Positions 34,301 through 46,273 of a DNA stretch of 64,000 nt are shown piece by piece; the first letter of the stretch is position 1, and each line of letters begins with the position of its first letter. A program made the translations under genes and the position numbers. Under the pieces are notes generated by a model that was given only the letters and a program-made list of their open reading frames with translations, did no database searches and had not been told where the DNA came from. Origin of the DNA: Lineus longissimus (Eukaryota > Nemertea > Pilidiophora > Heteronemertea > Lineidae); NCBI RefSeq assembly GCF_910592395.1, contig NC_088312.1, positions 13,518,001 through 13,582,000 on the forward strand, given 5' to 3'.

Positions 34301-36420
34301 TTTGCCTAGTTGTTTTCATACGGACACGAGTAGCACCTGAATAATTCTTGGTGGAAAATTCAAAACACATCAGAATTGTCGTTATGGTCGCTTTGTCACT
34401 TTTTTGGCCTGCTAATTTTTTCCTGCACAAAAATATTTAATCTTTTATACTGGTTTCACAAGAAATATGTTAAAACGAGGATTGTCAGCACTGGTCTGAC
34501 TCGGTACATGTTTTGCACAGTGATTTCTCTGTGCGTTTAGAAAGGTTTAAAGAGCTGTAGCGGCATCTGACCATGCAAAAGTTATGGTTCCAAATTTAGG
34601 TCAATTACCTGTTCTTTTTCATTGGTCTGCGCATTCCTGAAGCTTCTGTTGAACTTATAGTTGAATTGCCCACTATTTCCTAAGGTGGGGGGGGGGGGGA
34701 TGATCAGATAAAATGATAGTTAGACACATTCCACAAAGCAGCACTGTCATCCTTATGATAAGATGTTTACCTTCTTCACAACTTTGGTAAGCGTTGATCA
34801 AACAAAGGACCGTGTTGGACATCGATCTGACCCGTTTTTGTGTTTCTTCATAAAGACTGGAGCCGATCTCGTTCCTTACCCGGTCAGATCATTTTACAAA
34901 TGTGTGAACAGGGTTGCGATAACGCAAAGCCCGACACATTATCTCCATGTTCGGTGTCACTTCTCATGGACAACCATAATGATAATTGCGAATTACCCTT
35001 GGGCATCGTGCACAGTGTGATCAGTTACGACACTGATATGGGCATAATCCCAATAGTATTCATGGGGGACATCAAAGCTTGACTTATCCTGTCTGAACTC
35101 ACCAAGTCAGCCTCCATTACCAAAGCTGCAAGAGCTTCCAACATTTGGTATTTGGGACGGCTTGCATATGATCATTTGATATTAATTCAGCCTAAAAATA
35201 GGCAACAGGCAATAAAAAAATTGTTTAATGCAATCATCAGGAGAGAAGTTTTAGTCACAAACACATATTAAAGAGTGTATGACTCGAAACAACGAAATTC
35301 CCTAACACTGTATCCAAAAAAGAATGCACCGTCAATTATTCTTCGAGGAGCTAAATTTGAATTTAATGAAGATTTTGTTATTTTAAGGATTGAAAAATGC
35401 TCATGAAGTATCCAAAATAAATGCATTTGTTCTCGTAATTCCTATAGCTACTCTCTTCAATTTTCCGTTCGAGTCGTCAGAAATGCAGTATTTACTGTAA
35501 TATTTTTAAATGGAAAGTAAAGGAATTCGCCAGTGTGATTATAAAACAATGAATGCTGTACAGAAAGTGTCTTACATTCGCCATGATCGCTGGCTCACAC
35601 TGAAGTGAGATCTTGATAAAACAAATATACATATAAACTTTAAAATCAGTGCCCCCAAAGAGCAAGTGAGAACATCATAGTTCGCGTACATGTACAGTTT
35701 ATTCTGAACATTCTTCAACAGAAAAAAAGCATTTGTGTGTACAGGCCAAACTGCCGCTCTCAACAAAAATGAAACAACGTCCATGTATCAAAATACCAAC
35801 TATGTTAAACATGCGTAAGTGCAGGCTTAGCAATAACAGTTTGATTGTTTGCATTTCTAAACCAAATAGTTCAATGATATAATGTAGTAGATTCATCCCA
35901 TGCATAGAAACGCCACATTTTGATTTACATTTCTTAGAGAAAAATCAATAGCAGGCAAATGTTTGCATAAAAGGGGGACTTCTAAGTATTTTGGCGGCTG
36001 TTTTCGCTCTAGTGAAACACAAAATTCTGAAAATTCCATCATATTCAATTGCAGACTCGATTAACAAGAAAGCTTCAGAAAATGTAACAGTTCACGAAGT
36101 ACCCTTCAATTACCTTTCAGGGTGTATCCAAACATGTTTTCGGTTCATTTAAAGGACCTTTGGTATTATTAGGGCAATGCTACCCAGCTGGCGGCTGCCC
36201 AGTGACTTCCTGTCCTACATAAGTAGCTCCTATCAACAAACTGAACAAAAAAGGAAAAAAATCAAAATATGACTGAATTCCCACGCTTTTTCGATGTTGA
36301 CTCCGATTTGTCCCGAGTTAGCTCTCCATGCGTCGATCCTTTCCTTGTGGAGCGATGCATTAATAAGGCGCTTACTGAAGGCATGGATCTACCCTGAGAC
36401 GACTTGGTGCATATCGATTT
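31311..36420. other. Non-coding; minor repeats only
   Basis: Minor repeats include CATGCTCTAGTAATG in two tandem copies at about 31699-31730, three GGACGC words at 32052-32090, a 29-base near-palindrome GATATATGTTGTCAA/TTGACAGATATATC at about 33508, and a G13 tract at 34687-34699. Short frames lack domains. No gene was recognised. Confidence 0.5.
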
Positions 36421-36580
36421 TCCGACGTCATGCTGATGACGCTTGATTACCCCGCAACTGCGACGATAATGGAAAAGAAGTTGCGTCGTAATAGCGGGGT
36501 GACGTGGACTCTGCTCTCGGCATGCACGCACGTGGCGGGAAGGTCTTTCGCGCCAGCACTTGTGTGTACTATCAAAAATA
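36421..36580. promoter_or_regulatory. GC-rich patch with CRE-like and E2F-like sites
   Basis: In an otherwise AT-rich setting this patch holds GACGTCATGCTGATGACG, an imperfect hairpin (ACCCCGC..GCGACG with CGTCG..GCGGGGT, about 36448-36501), GTGACGTGG, GTGGCGGGA (36532-36540) and TTTCGCGCC (36546-36554). The last two fit the E2F consensus TTTSSCGC or its complement. It lies about 2.1 kb upstream of the receptor start codon. A promoter role for the receptor or another transcript is inference. Confidence 0.35.
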
Positions 36581-38660
36581 ATAAGAACACGTTTTTCTAC
36601 TATCTAAGAGCTGAAACAAAATTTGAAAAGCATCAAACACGCTCAGAAAAAATAGTTTACTGATGAACCAGAAGAAGAACAAACATACTGCAGTAAAAGC
36701 CGCCCATCTTTGAATATGTGTCGAGTACTTAAGTACCCCAAAGCATCCGCAGTTCCTTCTTGCGAAGTTCGTAATCTTAGGCTTTTCAGAAGCCGTATTA
36801 AAAACTGTTATTTATAAGAGTGTGTGCTTATACTAGTCACCAGAATACCCCATGCACCCCGTATTCTCCATTAAAGGTAAAGTCAGCCAGAACAATGCAC
36901 CCCTAAATGTGTTTTTTGCTTCAGTTTCTGAACGTGTAATCACCGAAAGATTTTTCAAAAACTCCAAAACCTTTGTTTTTAAGAGTGATGTCACCCCAGT
37001 GGTTCCCTTTCCTCCGACTTCCACCAAACATTTCTCAACAAATTCTCAACAAATTAAGAATACGCAATTCTACGCAGTTATGAAGCTTCTAGCTCATGAT
37101 CAATATGTGAATCGGAAATTTAATACAGTTTCAACCTCAAACAGAGAACACTTTTCACTTTCTGTTGCAATACCGATGCAGTAGCACACTTAAATTTTTA
37201 CTACACTTGATATCTCAGCTTCATTACCAATATCATCAAATATTGATGAGCACTTTCAAAGCCATTCTTTCATTTTCGCACATTAATTCTTGGATTATAT
37301 GCCTATAAGATGTAAATTATGCTTTCGACTCTTCTTACTTGCACTGAACTATGTATTCATTACGTCTACGATCTGCATCCTTTTCCAAAATCTGACTAAT
37401 TATCTTCCCGGCAAATTGCTCAATAAACCTTAACATAAAAATTGAACAATTTTACTTATTCAATTTTCCTTCTGGAGTTATGACTTTTCGATCTTGTGAA
37501 ATCTGTCTGATTACATGACCCCCTGGTGGAGATTAGAACGCACAGGTTATTCGAATTTTTCCTGCTAGTAGCAATTGCATCTATTTGTTAACTATTATAC
37601 TATCATTTTGGATTTATAGTTCAATTTGAATGTAATAGTTAGCCTCAGCGTGGTATATGGGCACAGAAGGCGTGAAATCGATTCGTGCAATACGTTGCAA
37701 TTATTCTCATTGATACCCTTGGCAATAAATTCATACGTTTATTGTATTATTCTAGGTGCACCAGGTTAATAGAACAAATACATCCCCCACGTGTTTATCT
37801 ATCGATTCTATTTCACGATGATATTGCTTATTTTCCCACCTGTACTTTCAGATTGACACAGCATCTCGACTACCGTAATTAGATGGTCCCAAACATGGCA
37901 CGTCTATCTAATGAACACCTGATGAAGTAATACTCATAAAGGAGCAGCCTGTCTGAAGAAATCGAGGAGATTTGGGCTGGCGTTGTGTCTATGTGTATCG
38001 ATCATCTACTGGTAGAGAGATACATCGCCCGCGGAGTCATTAGAGTATCGCGATGTGATGCTGACTGACTCCACTCGCGAATCTCAGTGTGGCGAGGGCG
38101 ATGGTTGTGGCTAACACACAGCGGATTCTGACTGGAAAATAATGCGGCTTTTTCCTTAAAAAATCAATGTGAAACAATTTTGACCAGGATTAGCGTCGAA
38201 CTTCAGCCAGGATTGAATATCCTGTAAAAAGCACAAGCGCCACGCGGATTTATGTATTCTATGTCGACATGACATAAATCTTACCCGAAGAATTTATATG
38301 CAGATGTGACTGTTATAAAGGGAAATTCTCATTGCGATCTGTGTCTAGGACGGCTGGATACTTGTTTCCCAAAAATCGATTTCATATGTGAACATGTCAA
38401 CTAACCCACGGATAATGACGTGATTCCTCGTGTATTGGTTTTTAGAAGTCTGCTGTGGCGGTACTTGAAACCATGTCAAGTACTGCACTTGATGAGTGCA
38501 TGGTGTCAATCACGGATAACGCTGATTTGGATGAAATGTGATATATGAGAGGGATTTCATGATTTATACAGAAGGCAACGGTCTATGGGGAGCTCTTGGA
38601 ACAAATCTAGCGCTTTAGTCTGACTTCAGTGAGAATTCGGCACGGCGCGCCAAAGACCAT
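36581..38660. other. 5' flank or 5' UTR intron of the receptor gene
   Basis: No recognisable coding sequence. An open frame at 36852-37184 (+) has no domain. No TATA box or clear transcription start could be placed before the receptor exon. Confidence 0.5.
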
Positions 38661-38674
38661 TTGTTGCCCTACAG
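38661..38674 (+). promoter_or_regulatory. Candidate 3' splice site just upstream of the start codon
   Basis: TTGTTGCCCTACAG immediately precedes G-ATG at 38676. It has a pyrimidine-leaning tract and a terminal CAG, so the exon may begin at 38675 with a 5' UTR exon further upstream. If this site is not used, the exon simply starts within a longer 5' UTR. Confidence 0.4.
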
Positions 38675-38675
38675 G

Positions 38676-39372
38676 ATGTCGGCTGCAGCCTCTTGGACAG
38701 ACAGGATGGCCTGGTTCGCCTGGGGAATATTAGGCATGTATTCAATAGGCCTTGTGATTGGAGGATCGGAAAAGGCGAACGAAAGAAAGGTTTCCCGGCA
38801 AGACGGGGATATAATCATTGGTGCACTCTTCCCTGTTCACCGGGCGCCAGGTTTCAAAACAGCTTTTACCCGCCAGTGTGGCGAATTCTGGGAGCAATAC
38901 GGTATCCACAGAATTGAAATGTTTTATCAAGTTCTAGACGAAATCAACGCCAGAGACGATATCCTTCCTGAGATTAAACTAGGGAGTGATATAAGAGATT
39001 CTTGTTGGTACTCCCCAATCGCTCTCGAACAAAGCATCGACTTTATCAAAGCTTCCATTGCCAGTTTGGAGTCACAACACAAAAATGACACACAACAGAA
39101 TATATCGTCGTCTTGCCAAAAGGAAGCTGAGAAACCCATTGCCGGTCTTATTGGCCCGGGTTCGAGTGCTGTCACAATCCAAGTACAAAACCTATTGTCG
39201 TTATTCAATGTACCAGGAATTGGATATTCTGCGACGAGTAAGGATTTAAGTGACAAAAGTATGTACAAATATTTTTTACGTGTTGTGCCATCGGATTCAC
39301 TACAAGCCCAGGTACTTTTGGATATTGTGCAACGTTACAATTGGACATACATCTCAACTGTTTACACTGAAG
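38676..39372 (+). CDS. First coding exon of a group I metabotropic glutamate receptor (mGluR1/5 type)
   Basis: The exon encodes 232 residues plus the first base of a Gly codon. Residues 1-30 hold a signal peptide (hydrophobic WFAWGILGMYSIGLVIGG). DGDIIIGALFPVH from residue 43 opens the extracellular Venus-flytrap domain. Family features are CGE..EQYGIHRIE (68-81), GSDIRDSCWYSPIALEQSI (103-121), KPIAGLIGPGSSAVTIQVQN (153-172) and YSATSKDLSDKSMYKYFLRV (184-203). Known glutamate contacts of mGluR1 that fall in this part are all kept: Y75, R79, S164, T187 and D207. The RDSCW..ALEQSI and GPGSS forms fit group I, not groups II/III. C68 and C110 match the conserved disulfide, and NDT (137), NIS (142) and NWT (222) are glycosylation sequons. 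The start at 38676 has A at -3; a second in-frame Met lies at codon 11. The rest of the binding domain, the Cys-rich domain and the seven-helix domain lie outside this window. Confidence 0.97.
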
Positions 39373-39378
39373 GTAAGA
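39373..39378 (+). promoter_or_regulatory. 5' splice donor of the receptor exon
   Basis: GAAG/GTAAGA, close to the metazoan donor consensus, interrupts the Gly codon of VYTEG after its first base (phase 1). Vertebrate group I receptors are likewise split after HTEG, so the intron position appears conserved (family knowledge). Confidence 0.92.
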
Positions 39379-40095
39379 GAATCTAAGCAATTTTGTTACT
39401 ACATATGTCTAAATAATGCAGGTTCATTTTAGTACTCATTCTCGCCAAGTATGTACCACGTTCGGTTTATTTGAATACATGCAGACCGTCGCACGGCGCT
39501 GTTTTCAGTAGTTTTAGTGACATATATAAATATATGAAGAGTGACAACATTGGTCGAGGTCCAGTAATTGCTTTCCCAATAACAGTCCAGTATTCGGCGA
39601 CAGAAACCACGATCATAGAAATTATCCGTTCAGTCGCTGATGGAGTCCAGCCAATATTATTGTCTTCGCAAATTCTTCAAACTGACAACAATTGGCCGAA
39701 GTTGAGTCATTTTTTAACGGTCCAGAATTCGACAACAGAAACAATATTTAATTTCCAGGAAAAACCAATGGAGGACCATATTCACCTACTGTATCCATAT
39801 CCAACGGCCATTTCATATAGTACATTTCACTTCGTAGCTTAATGCATGTAATAGACATCGTCCGTTCGTGTCATCTCTCTGACCTGGCTTACTGGAAAAA
39901 CCCGGTATAGTTCCGCTTTCAGCGGAATAGGGAGCATTCGTTATTTTAGTATCAATGTGGGTAATCGCAGGGAACTAAATCCCCAAACGAACCCATCTCA
40001 CCTTTCCAGGAATGACACATGTCAGGTATATCATGTCAAAGTCTACTTACACCACTGGATACAGATAGGAATCAGCACATGTAATGTCATGAATA

Positions 40096-40896
40096 CACAG
40101 TCCTACCAGAAAGTAAATGTCCACAGTTTTTGTTAAGTATCACAGAGAAAGAATAAGATAAATGAATGCGGTTTTCAGCAGAGAATGCTATATCTAGTTG
40201 GACACGTATCTGTTGTATTTAGACCCAGCTAATCCTGTCTCTTCATTATGTAACAGGCAATTTGTAAAATGTCCAAAAAGTAACTTTTTTATTTTATTTA
40301 ATTATGGTCCTTTTTCACAGTGGATGGGTGAACTATGACGTATAAACAAAGGTTTTTTGCTTTCATTACTGGACAATTCCTGCTAAATTCTTTCATTCTG
40401 AAGATTAGTTTTAGCTCGCTACAGGTGATTGTTTTTTTCTGACAGCTGGTGACCTTTGAAAACACCCCTCATAGTTAGCAATGCAGTCAGTCATGGTCTT
40501 TATGGCCAACTCAGCTCATACATAAAGGATTGAGGGCCTTTATCAAAGGTTATTGAAGATATTAAAAAATATCATAAAAATCCTAAGCAAAAATGTGCAT
40601 TTGTCATGACTATCGAACACACTCTATGGAATTGCAAGTGCAGAAAAATAATGGTCATAAATCACAGTTCATGGGCGTGAAGTTTTGAAAAGGCACATGA
40701 AATAAAAAAAGGGATTTTTGGACCTTTTTTGAAATGTTTGTTACCTAATGAAGGGATGGAATTAGGTGCATCCAAAAAAATATATATATGACCAACTAAA
40801 TATTCCATACTCTGCTGAAAACCGCATTCAAATATCGTATTTTATCTCTGTGAATTTTTTTTAAATCGGTGGACATTTACTTTCTGGTAGCTCTGT
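40096..40896. mobile_element. Non-autonomous DNA transposon, 800 bp, terminal inverted repeats about 110 bp
   Basis: The left end ACAGTCCTACCAGAAAGTAA ATGTCCAC and the right end GTGGACATTTACTTTCTGGT AGCTCTGT are inverse copies. Both arms continue inward through CACAGAGA, AATGCGGTTTTCAGCAGAG and TAGTTGG for about 110 bases. The middle 550 bases hold no coding frame. CAG at the tips and the long TIR would suit several cut-and-paste superfamilies. No 8-base target duplication was evident, so the family is left open. Confidence 0.87.
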
Positions 40897-43800
40897 ACGA
40901 ACTCGAATGTACGATGTAGGCCTACAGCATGTACTGTGAATTTGCGTGGTCATCGAGCAACTCTTAGTCTATAAATGTTAACCATATAATTTGTGTATGT
41001 TGTAACTACTTGAAATCAAGGTAACCGTTTAACCGGCTGCATACACATTTTAGGTCGGCGGAGGTAGTGAATCGGGTCTCCATGGGGTCTTCATATACAT
41101 TTTGTTCATAATCCCTATACTTAAGTGAATCAGACAATTTCCTTTTTTCGAAACTAATTATCCAGTTGAAAACCGCGCACATCGTTATATAATTATTAGG
41201 ATACTGTGTAAAAAATAATGAATAGTCCCCACTTATCAACGGTACGCTCCGCTGAAATCAAGGGGGAACCATACCGTTTTTTTTTCAGTAAGCCGTGTTG
41301 TTAGTACCATCCAAATACATGGGATTTGTCGTTATAGCTTCAGCTTCTTCCCCTATTCTCTTTTAGAAATGAATCAGAATAAATCTTCCATAACTAGAAC
41401 TTTTGGTCATCTCGATATATTCAATGCTTTCATGAATTAATTCAACAACCTTTCTCAAAGTTAACTAGTCTGTGGCCAATGCATGGGACTGCTTGGTCAC
41501 GCCGACATCATGGTGCAATCATGGTGCCATCATAGCTAACGTAGCATGGATAAAGAGGCCTTTAATCAGAATTTTAGGTGAGGCATGTTTTGACGGGCTT
41601 TCTTCATGTAAAAGCGCAGTTCTATTAAATTCAAGACCAGAGCAGATCACATCGCATCGCATACGACGTCATTAATGACGTTAGTCTCGTAATGACGTAA
41701 GGAAGTACTGGAATTGACCAATCGAAGGCTGTGAGCAGACATCTCTATAGTAATCGTTGGAGGTTGGATAGCGGGAGATCAAGAAGCAAATACGACGAGA
41801 GAACTTGAAAATTTGAGGTGCATTTAGTTAGCACCAGAGAATCTGTTTATAATACACATCATGAGATGTTATATTATGGTAATGTTCAACATCACTGAGC
41901 CACAACGATCTATACTTAGTGCCTGGCAAGTTGATTATTCCTATGAATAGACACCTATTGTCCCAAAGGAAATCAACAGAGCTGTAACAGCTTGGTTCCG
42001 ACCAGATAATCCATTATGTGTATGTACATTGTGTGCATATGGATGTAGGTAAACTGTCCCACATGAAAACCATAACAACATGTCATGACTCCACAACATG
42101 CTTCATGATTATCTAAAATGCAGAAGCAATTCATTTCCAGGGTCATAGTATAATGGTAGGTAATCTCAACTTAAGCTGATTAAAATGTATGTGCATTGTA
42201 CAGTACCCGGTATGCAAATCGTTAGGACTTCTTGGATTTCACAACTAACTCCGTCATTATTGTTACAACCTTGACAGTAATCGTTTTACAATTTTAACGT
42301 TCTTCATGAAATCATGAGAAAAAAATGGCCGTGTTGAACAAATACTTCGGTAGACCGTACTTCATAAAAACGTGTACAACCCGGAAAATCAGAAAAATAG
42401 GCTGGCTGATACGACAATAATTCAAAACCAGATGTAATTAATATTGAATTATCTCCAGTAATTGAGCTTATCAGTGCCTTGTGGAATAGGAATGCATGGA
42501 GTCTGTACACATCGTTGGTTGGTAGGTTTTGCAATCCATAGGAATAATGCATTTTAATATTAATGGGGCTACCGGGGACGAGATTCGGGGACAACCGTAG
42601 TGCATCTTATCCCATTCGACGTCACTATTGAAAAATTAATCCGCGCTACCACCACATGGTGATTGTGATGAGGTCGCACATATGGCAGAGTGAATTGGCA
42701 AAAGTTCTCGACCTCACAATAATCTTACAATTCGCAATTTCTGCTGAGTATATGTAAGTTGATAAAGAATGTCCATAGCTGATTTCAACGTTTACAATGG
42801 TTTATATGAATGACTTTAGCTTTTTGCCAAACGAATTCAAAGTGAGCTATTATTTCGATTGGTCCACGACATCGACAATTTATCATCATTATTTTCTCAT
42901 TAGGTTGCCAAAAACATGAAAAATAAGTGGTAACGAAAAAGGAACTACCCATTCATCGACCTAAATTCGACGTCAATCTTGAGTTGATCCCTGAACGTGG
43001 GGACATAGGTTAAGCATTGACCGCTGAATAAGCTATTCCTACTGGTTCAAAATGTCTTGCTCGACAATGTAAAGTAAACCCTCTCTGACGCTATTTTTTT
43101 TATCCTTGTGTCTCTATACGCTGCCTTAAGATTGGTCATTATTATAAAAATAAGCGCTACGTTTATTTTCTAGACTTTAATGTCTCGACAACATTTTACT
43201 TAAAAAATATTGATATAATAAGAATGTCAGGAAAAACTCATTTAAACAATGGTAAAGGAAACGGTGAACAAAACTCGTTCAACGTTATAAATATTATTTC
43301 AGGTCCAATCGCAGGACGTTGTACGATTCAGCACTTTTTTTGTTCAAATGATAACGGATGAGCTCTGAATTGAACGCGCGTGTGCCATCAATCAATTGAA
43401 TACAAGTGCCGTCCGAGTCAGAATGTCACATTCGCCTCGTATATCATATCATTGTGTTGAGCCTGATTGCATGGTATGATCCGATATTCGAAGGCTCATT
43501 TTCGAAGGAAGAAAATGGCTGTCTTGGTGAGTTAAGCGGTCAGGGTAATCCTCATTGAAGCCGGTCTTCCATTGAAGGCATTGTAGGGAATGCGAATATC
43601 AGACCAGACAAGGTCACTCGGGGTTCATCCTTCTGAGGAAGGTGACGTACAATAGCGTTTTCATAAGTAAATGAGAATGTCACCGTCGTTTTGGGTCACC
43701 GTGCAAAAACTACTCGGCCGATTTCTCAAATTTTGATCTTATTTTGGGACCCACATTTTACGAAAACAATTTTTGTTTATAACATGAGAGTGACAATTAC

Positions 43801-45613
43801 TTCTGAAAAGGGGCATATTCATAATCTAGGTAACACAAAATAGATTGCATAAATGTACCATTGATTTTAGATAAGAAGAAAGGGGACTTCAAAATGACTT
43901 AAAGGAATATTGAATGTATTACATCTCGAAATATTAAGAAATGATAACTTAAAGATCACTTTTAAGGATAGGGATACAAAACCAAACTTGAAGAGAGAGA
44001 ATATATCCAGGGCCAAAACAGCTAAAAGGCGCGACAAAACGTGCTCTCATAGGAAATACATACACGAACAGTTTGTTTTAGCCCAATAAGCCTTTCATAA
44101 ATAGGTTCACCGATCCAAGACAGTTTCTAAATATTCATGTCACGCCCAAGAATATTTGTCACTCAATGCCATTCATGAACTCGTTTCAATATTGGGTTGG
44201 CGACACCTGATCCGATTGACAAGACCTTGTGTTTCGGTCACTACAGGCCTTTGTTTTGATAACGTCGTGATTAGTAATGCACCGGTCTTAGATCGATGAC
44301 ACTAGAGTATGCCTAAATTGGGCATATGACCGTGTCTCTTCGAATTCAGAAAGGGTTTTTTTCATGATAAAAATGTTAAAAGCGATGTTTTTCTTCTACA
44401 GATGTCTACTAGACGTCACCAGTTTTCCCCCGTGCATTACATACAAGTAATTACACGCAAGATCAATAAGATCGTATGATATCATTTCGTGCCATTGTCA
44501 ACAGTAATTGCGTGCATCGGAGTTCATCCGACCTTTGCGATTGGCAGTCCCTGATGTCATCGTGATACGTCGCCGGGCATGGGGAATCGAATTGATAACT
44601 GTCGCCCCTGACTCGCTAATTTCCTAATTGGAACGATGGTGAATGTCACCTCTTTTACGGAGATATATGAAGCACCCCAGTCAGTCAACCACTACTTTAC
44701 ATTCGTGAGCAGGCGGGTTGAGACCCCAGACATAAGACTGGCCAGCCATACGTCGATCGAGGTTTAAATTTGTCATAAAACTAATTTAAATGAAATATCA
44801 TAAAGATAAAAATTGATAGAAATTGAAATCGAATTTTTAAGATCATGTCCAAGATTTGATAGAAGCACTATGAAACTGAAAATATCAATTCGATCCGAAC
44901 ATCATAATCTATGCATTGAATTGATTACTTCATCAAATGATAATCATATATATTCAATCCGACTTTTATGAGGATGACTTTACTGTGCCGCGCCAATCGG
45001 GATGAAAGCGAATTTTGGGAAATTTCCAACATGGATGCTGCCCATAGGGATCGTTTGTGTGTTTTTCCCACTAAAATTCTGAAACCTTATCATACCTATT
45101 CATTAATTCATTTGTACATCATACGGCATTGATCGGCAATTTCCACCGAGAGGGCAATAATCAGCTGTGCGTAGCAGGAGCCCGACTAATCCTAAAAGCA
45201 CTAGGTGCCAGTTCATGCATATACTTCACATGGAAATTACAATCGGTTTTTTTTTCTCGCCAAGAAAATGCAAAATTCGACTGAAAAAACTAAGACACAC
45301 TATAAGTTACCTTGTTAGAAACGGGAAAATCATGGTCTTAAAAGAACCCGTTTGAAGAGAAATACTCACACCCTCAGTTCCAAAGCCATTTGAGCCTTTT
45401 TTACCCGCAGTCTCATTTTTGTAAGATAAGGTAGACGTTAACAAGCAAACAAAAGTTTATTTAGATCAAACCGCTTATGAAATTACTAAGATTGCGGGAT
45501 ATTACACTATCCATGTTGGCAACATCAAATATAGGTGAGTTTCCGCCCGTATCGGCACAACTGCATGGGCACGGCACAGTCAACATCATCTCTTATCAGG
45601 GTTGTAGGCTTAC
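40897..45613. other. Intronic sequence; CRE/CCAAT patch, otherwise nothing recognised
   Basis: At 41666-41681 ACGTCATTAATGACGT is a perfect 16-base palindrome of two CRE half-sites. AATGACGTAA follows at 41691 and GACCAATCG at about 41717. No coding frame or transposon ends were identified elsewhere in this stretch. Confidence 0.45.
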
Positions 45614-46273
45614 GTCGATCAACACGATGCGCCCAGCATTCGTGGTAACAACCGTGTCTTCAGACCAGAATTCGACACATGAGTGGCGGTTCCTGTGTTT
45701 CTGCGTTTCGTTTCTGCCTTTTTGTTCCGTGTCTGTGTTTCCGCCGTCACTTGGCATAATATAACAATACTGACTTTCTGGATTGATAGAGACGTGACCT
45801 AGCCCCGAAGACGGTGAAATATGTCTTCCTCACAGTTCTTGGAGACTTTAAACATTGCTCACATGGCCGTCAGCACGCGTGCATCGCTGGGTCACGGCAG
45901 CTCTCTGCAGTTAATAGTGTTCGTTGGTAAATGGACACGTGAGAGGTTGATAGTACAGATAACCAATTCGACTATCGTGTGCCCAATCAATCATGCACTG
46001 ATACAAACGCAGAGAAACACTATTTGCAGTGGGTTTTATAGTCACATACTCTGATATTCATACAGCTGATCAGAAACAGTCTATTCATTTAATTCCCAAT
46101 TACAAATAGTATATCACGAGATACATGATGTGCGTAACATACAGGTAGTTGTAAAACACGAAACACAGAAACGAAACACAAGGCAAAAACGAAACACAGA
46201 AACACAGGAACCGTCACAATCCTGTTGCGGTGGTTACGCCGCGCAAGCTTGGTGCAGCGTCGTGATGATCGAC
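45614..46273. repeat. Spaced inverted repeat, arms about 115-130 bp
   Basis: The left arm (45614-45742) includes GGCGGTTCCTGTGTTTCTGC and GTTTCGTTTCTGCC. The right arm (46159-46273) carries the reverse complement (GGCAAAAACGAAACACAGAA and ACACAGGAACCGTCAC). Similarity extends outward to GTCGATCAACACGA / TCGTGATGATCGAC. The arms flank about 415 bases with no recognisable gene. It may be a DNA transposon with long sub-terminal repeats. Confidence 0.78.

Noticed and set aside
36852-37184. 110-codon frame upstream of the receptor as a separate gene
   Set aside because: No domain, no conserved motif, and an opposing frame of similar quality overlaps it.
38632-38652. GAATTCGGCACG followed by GGCGCGCC as a cDNA-library adaptor or vector remnant
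   Set aside because: It resembles a known cloning adaptor only partly, genomic sequence continues normally on both sides, and the exon and intron are contiguous.
39471-39842. Open frame directly after the receptor exon as receptor exon 2
   Set aside because: Its translation contains none of the expected continuation (an NYG-type start and the second lobe of the binding domain), and it has an internal DNA repeat.
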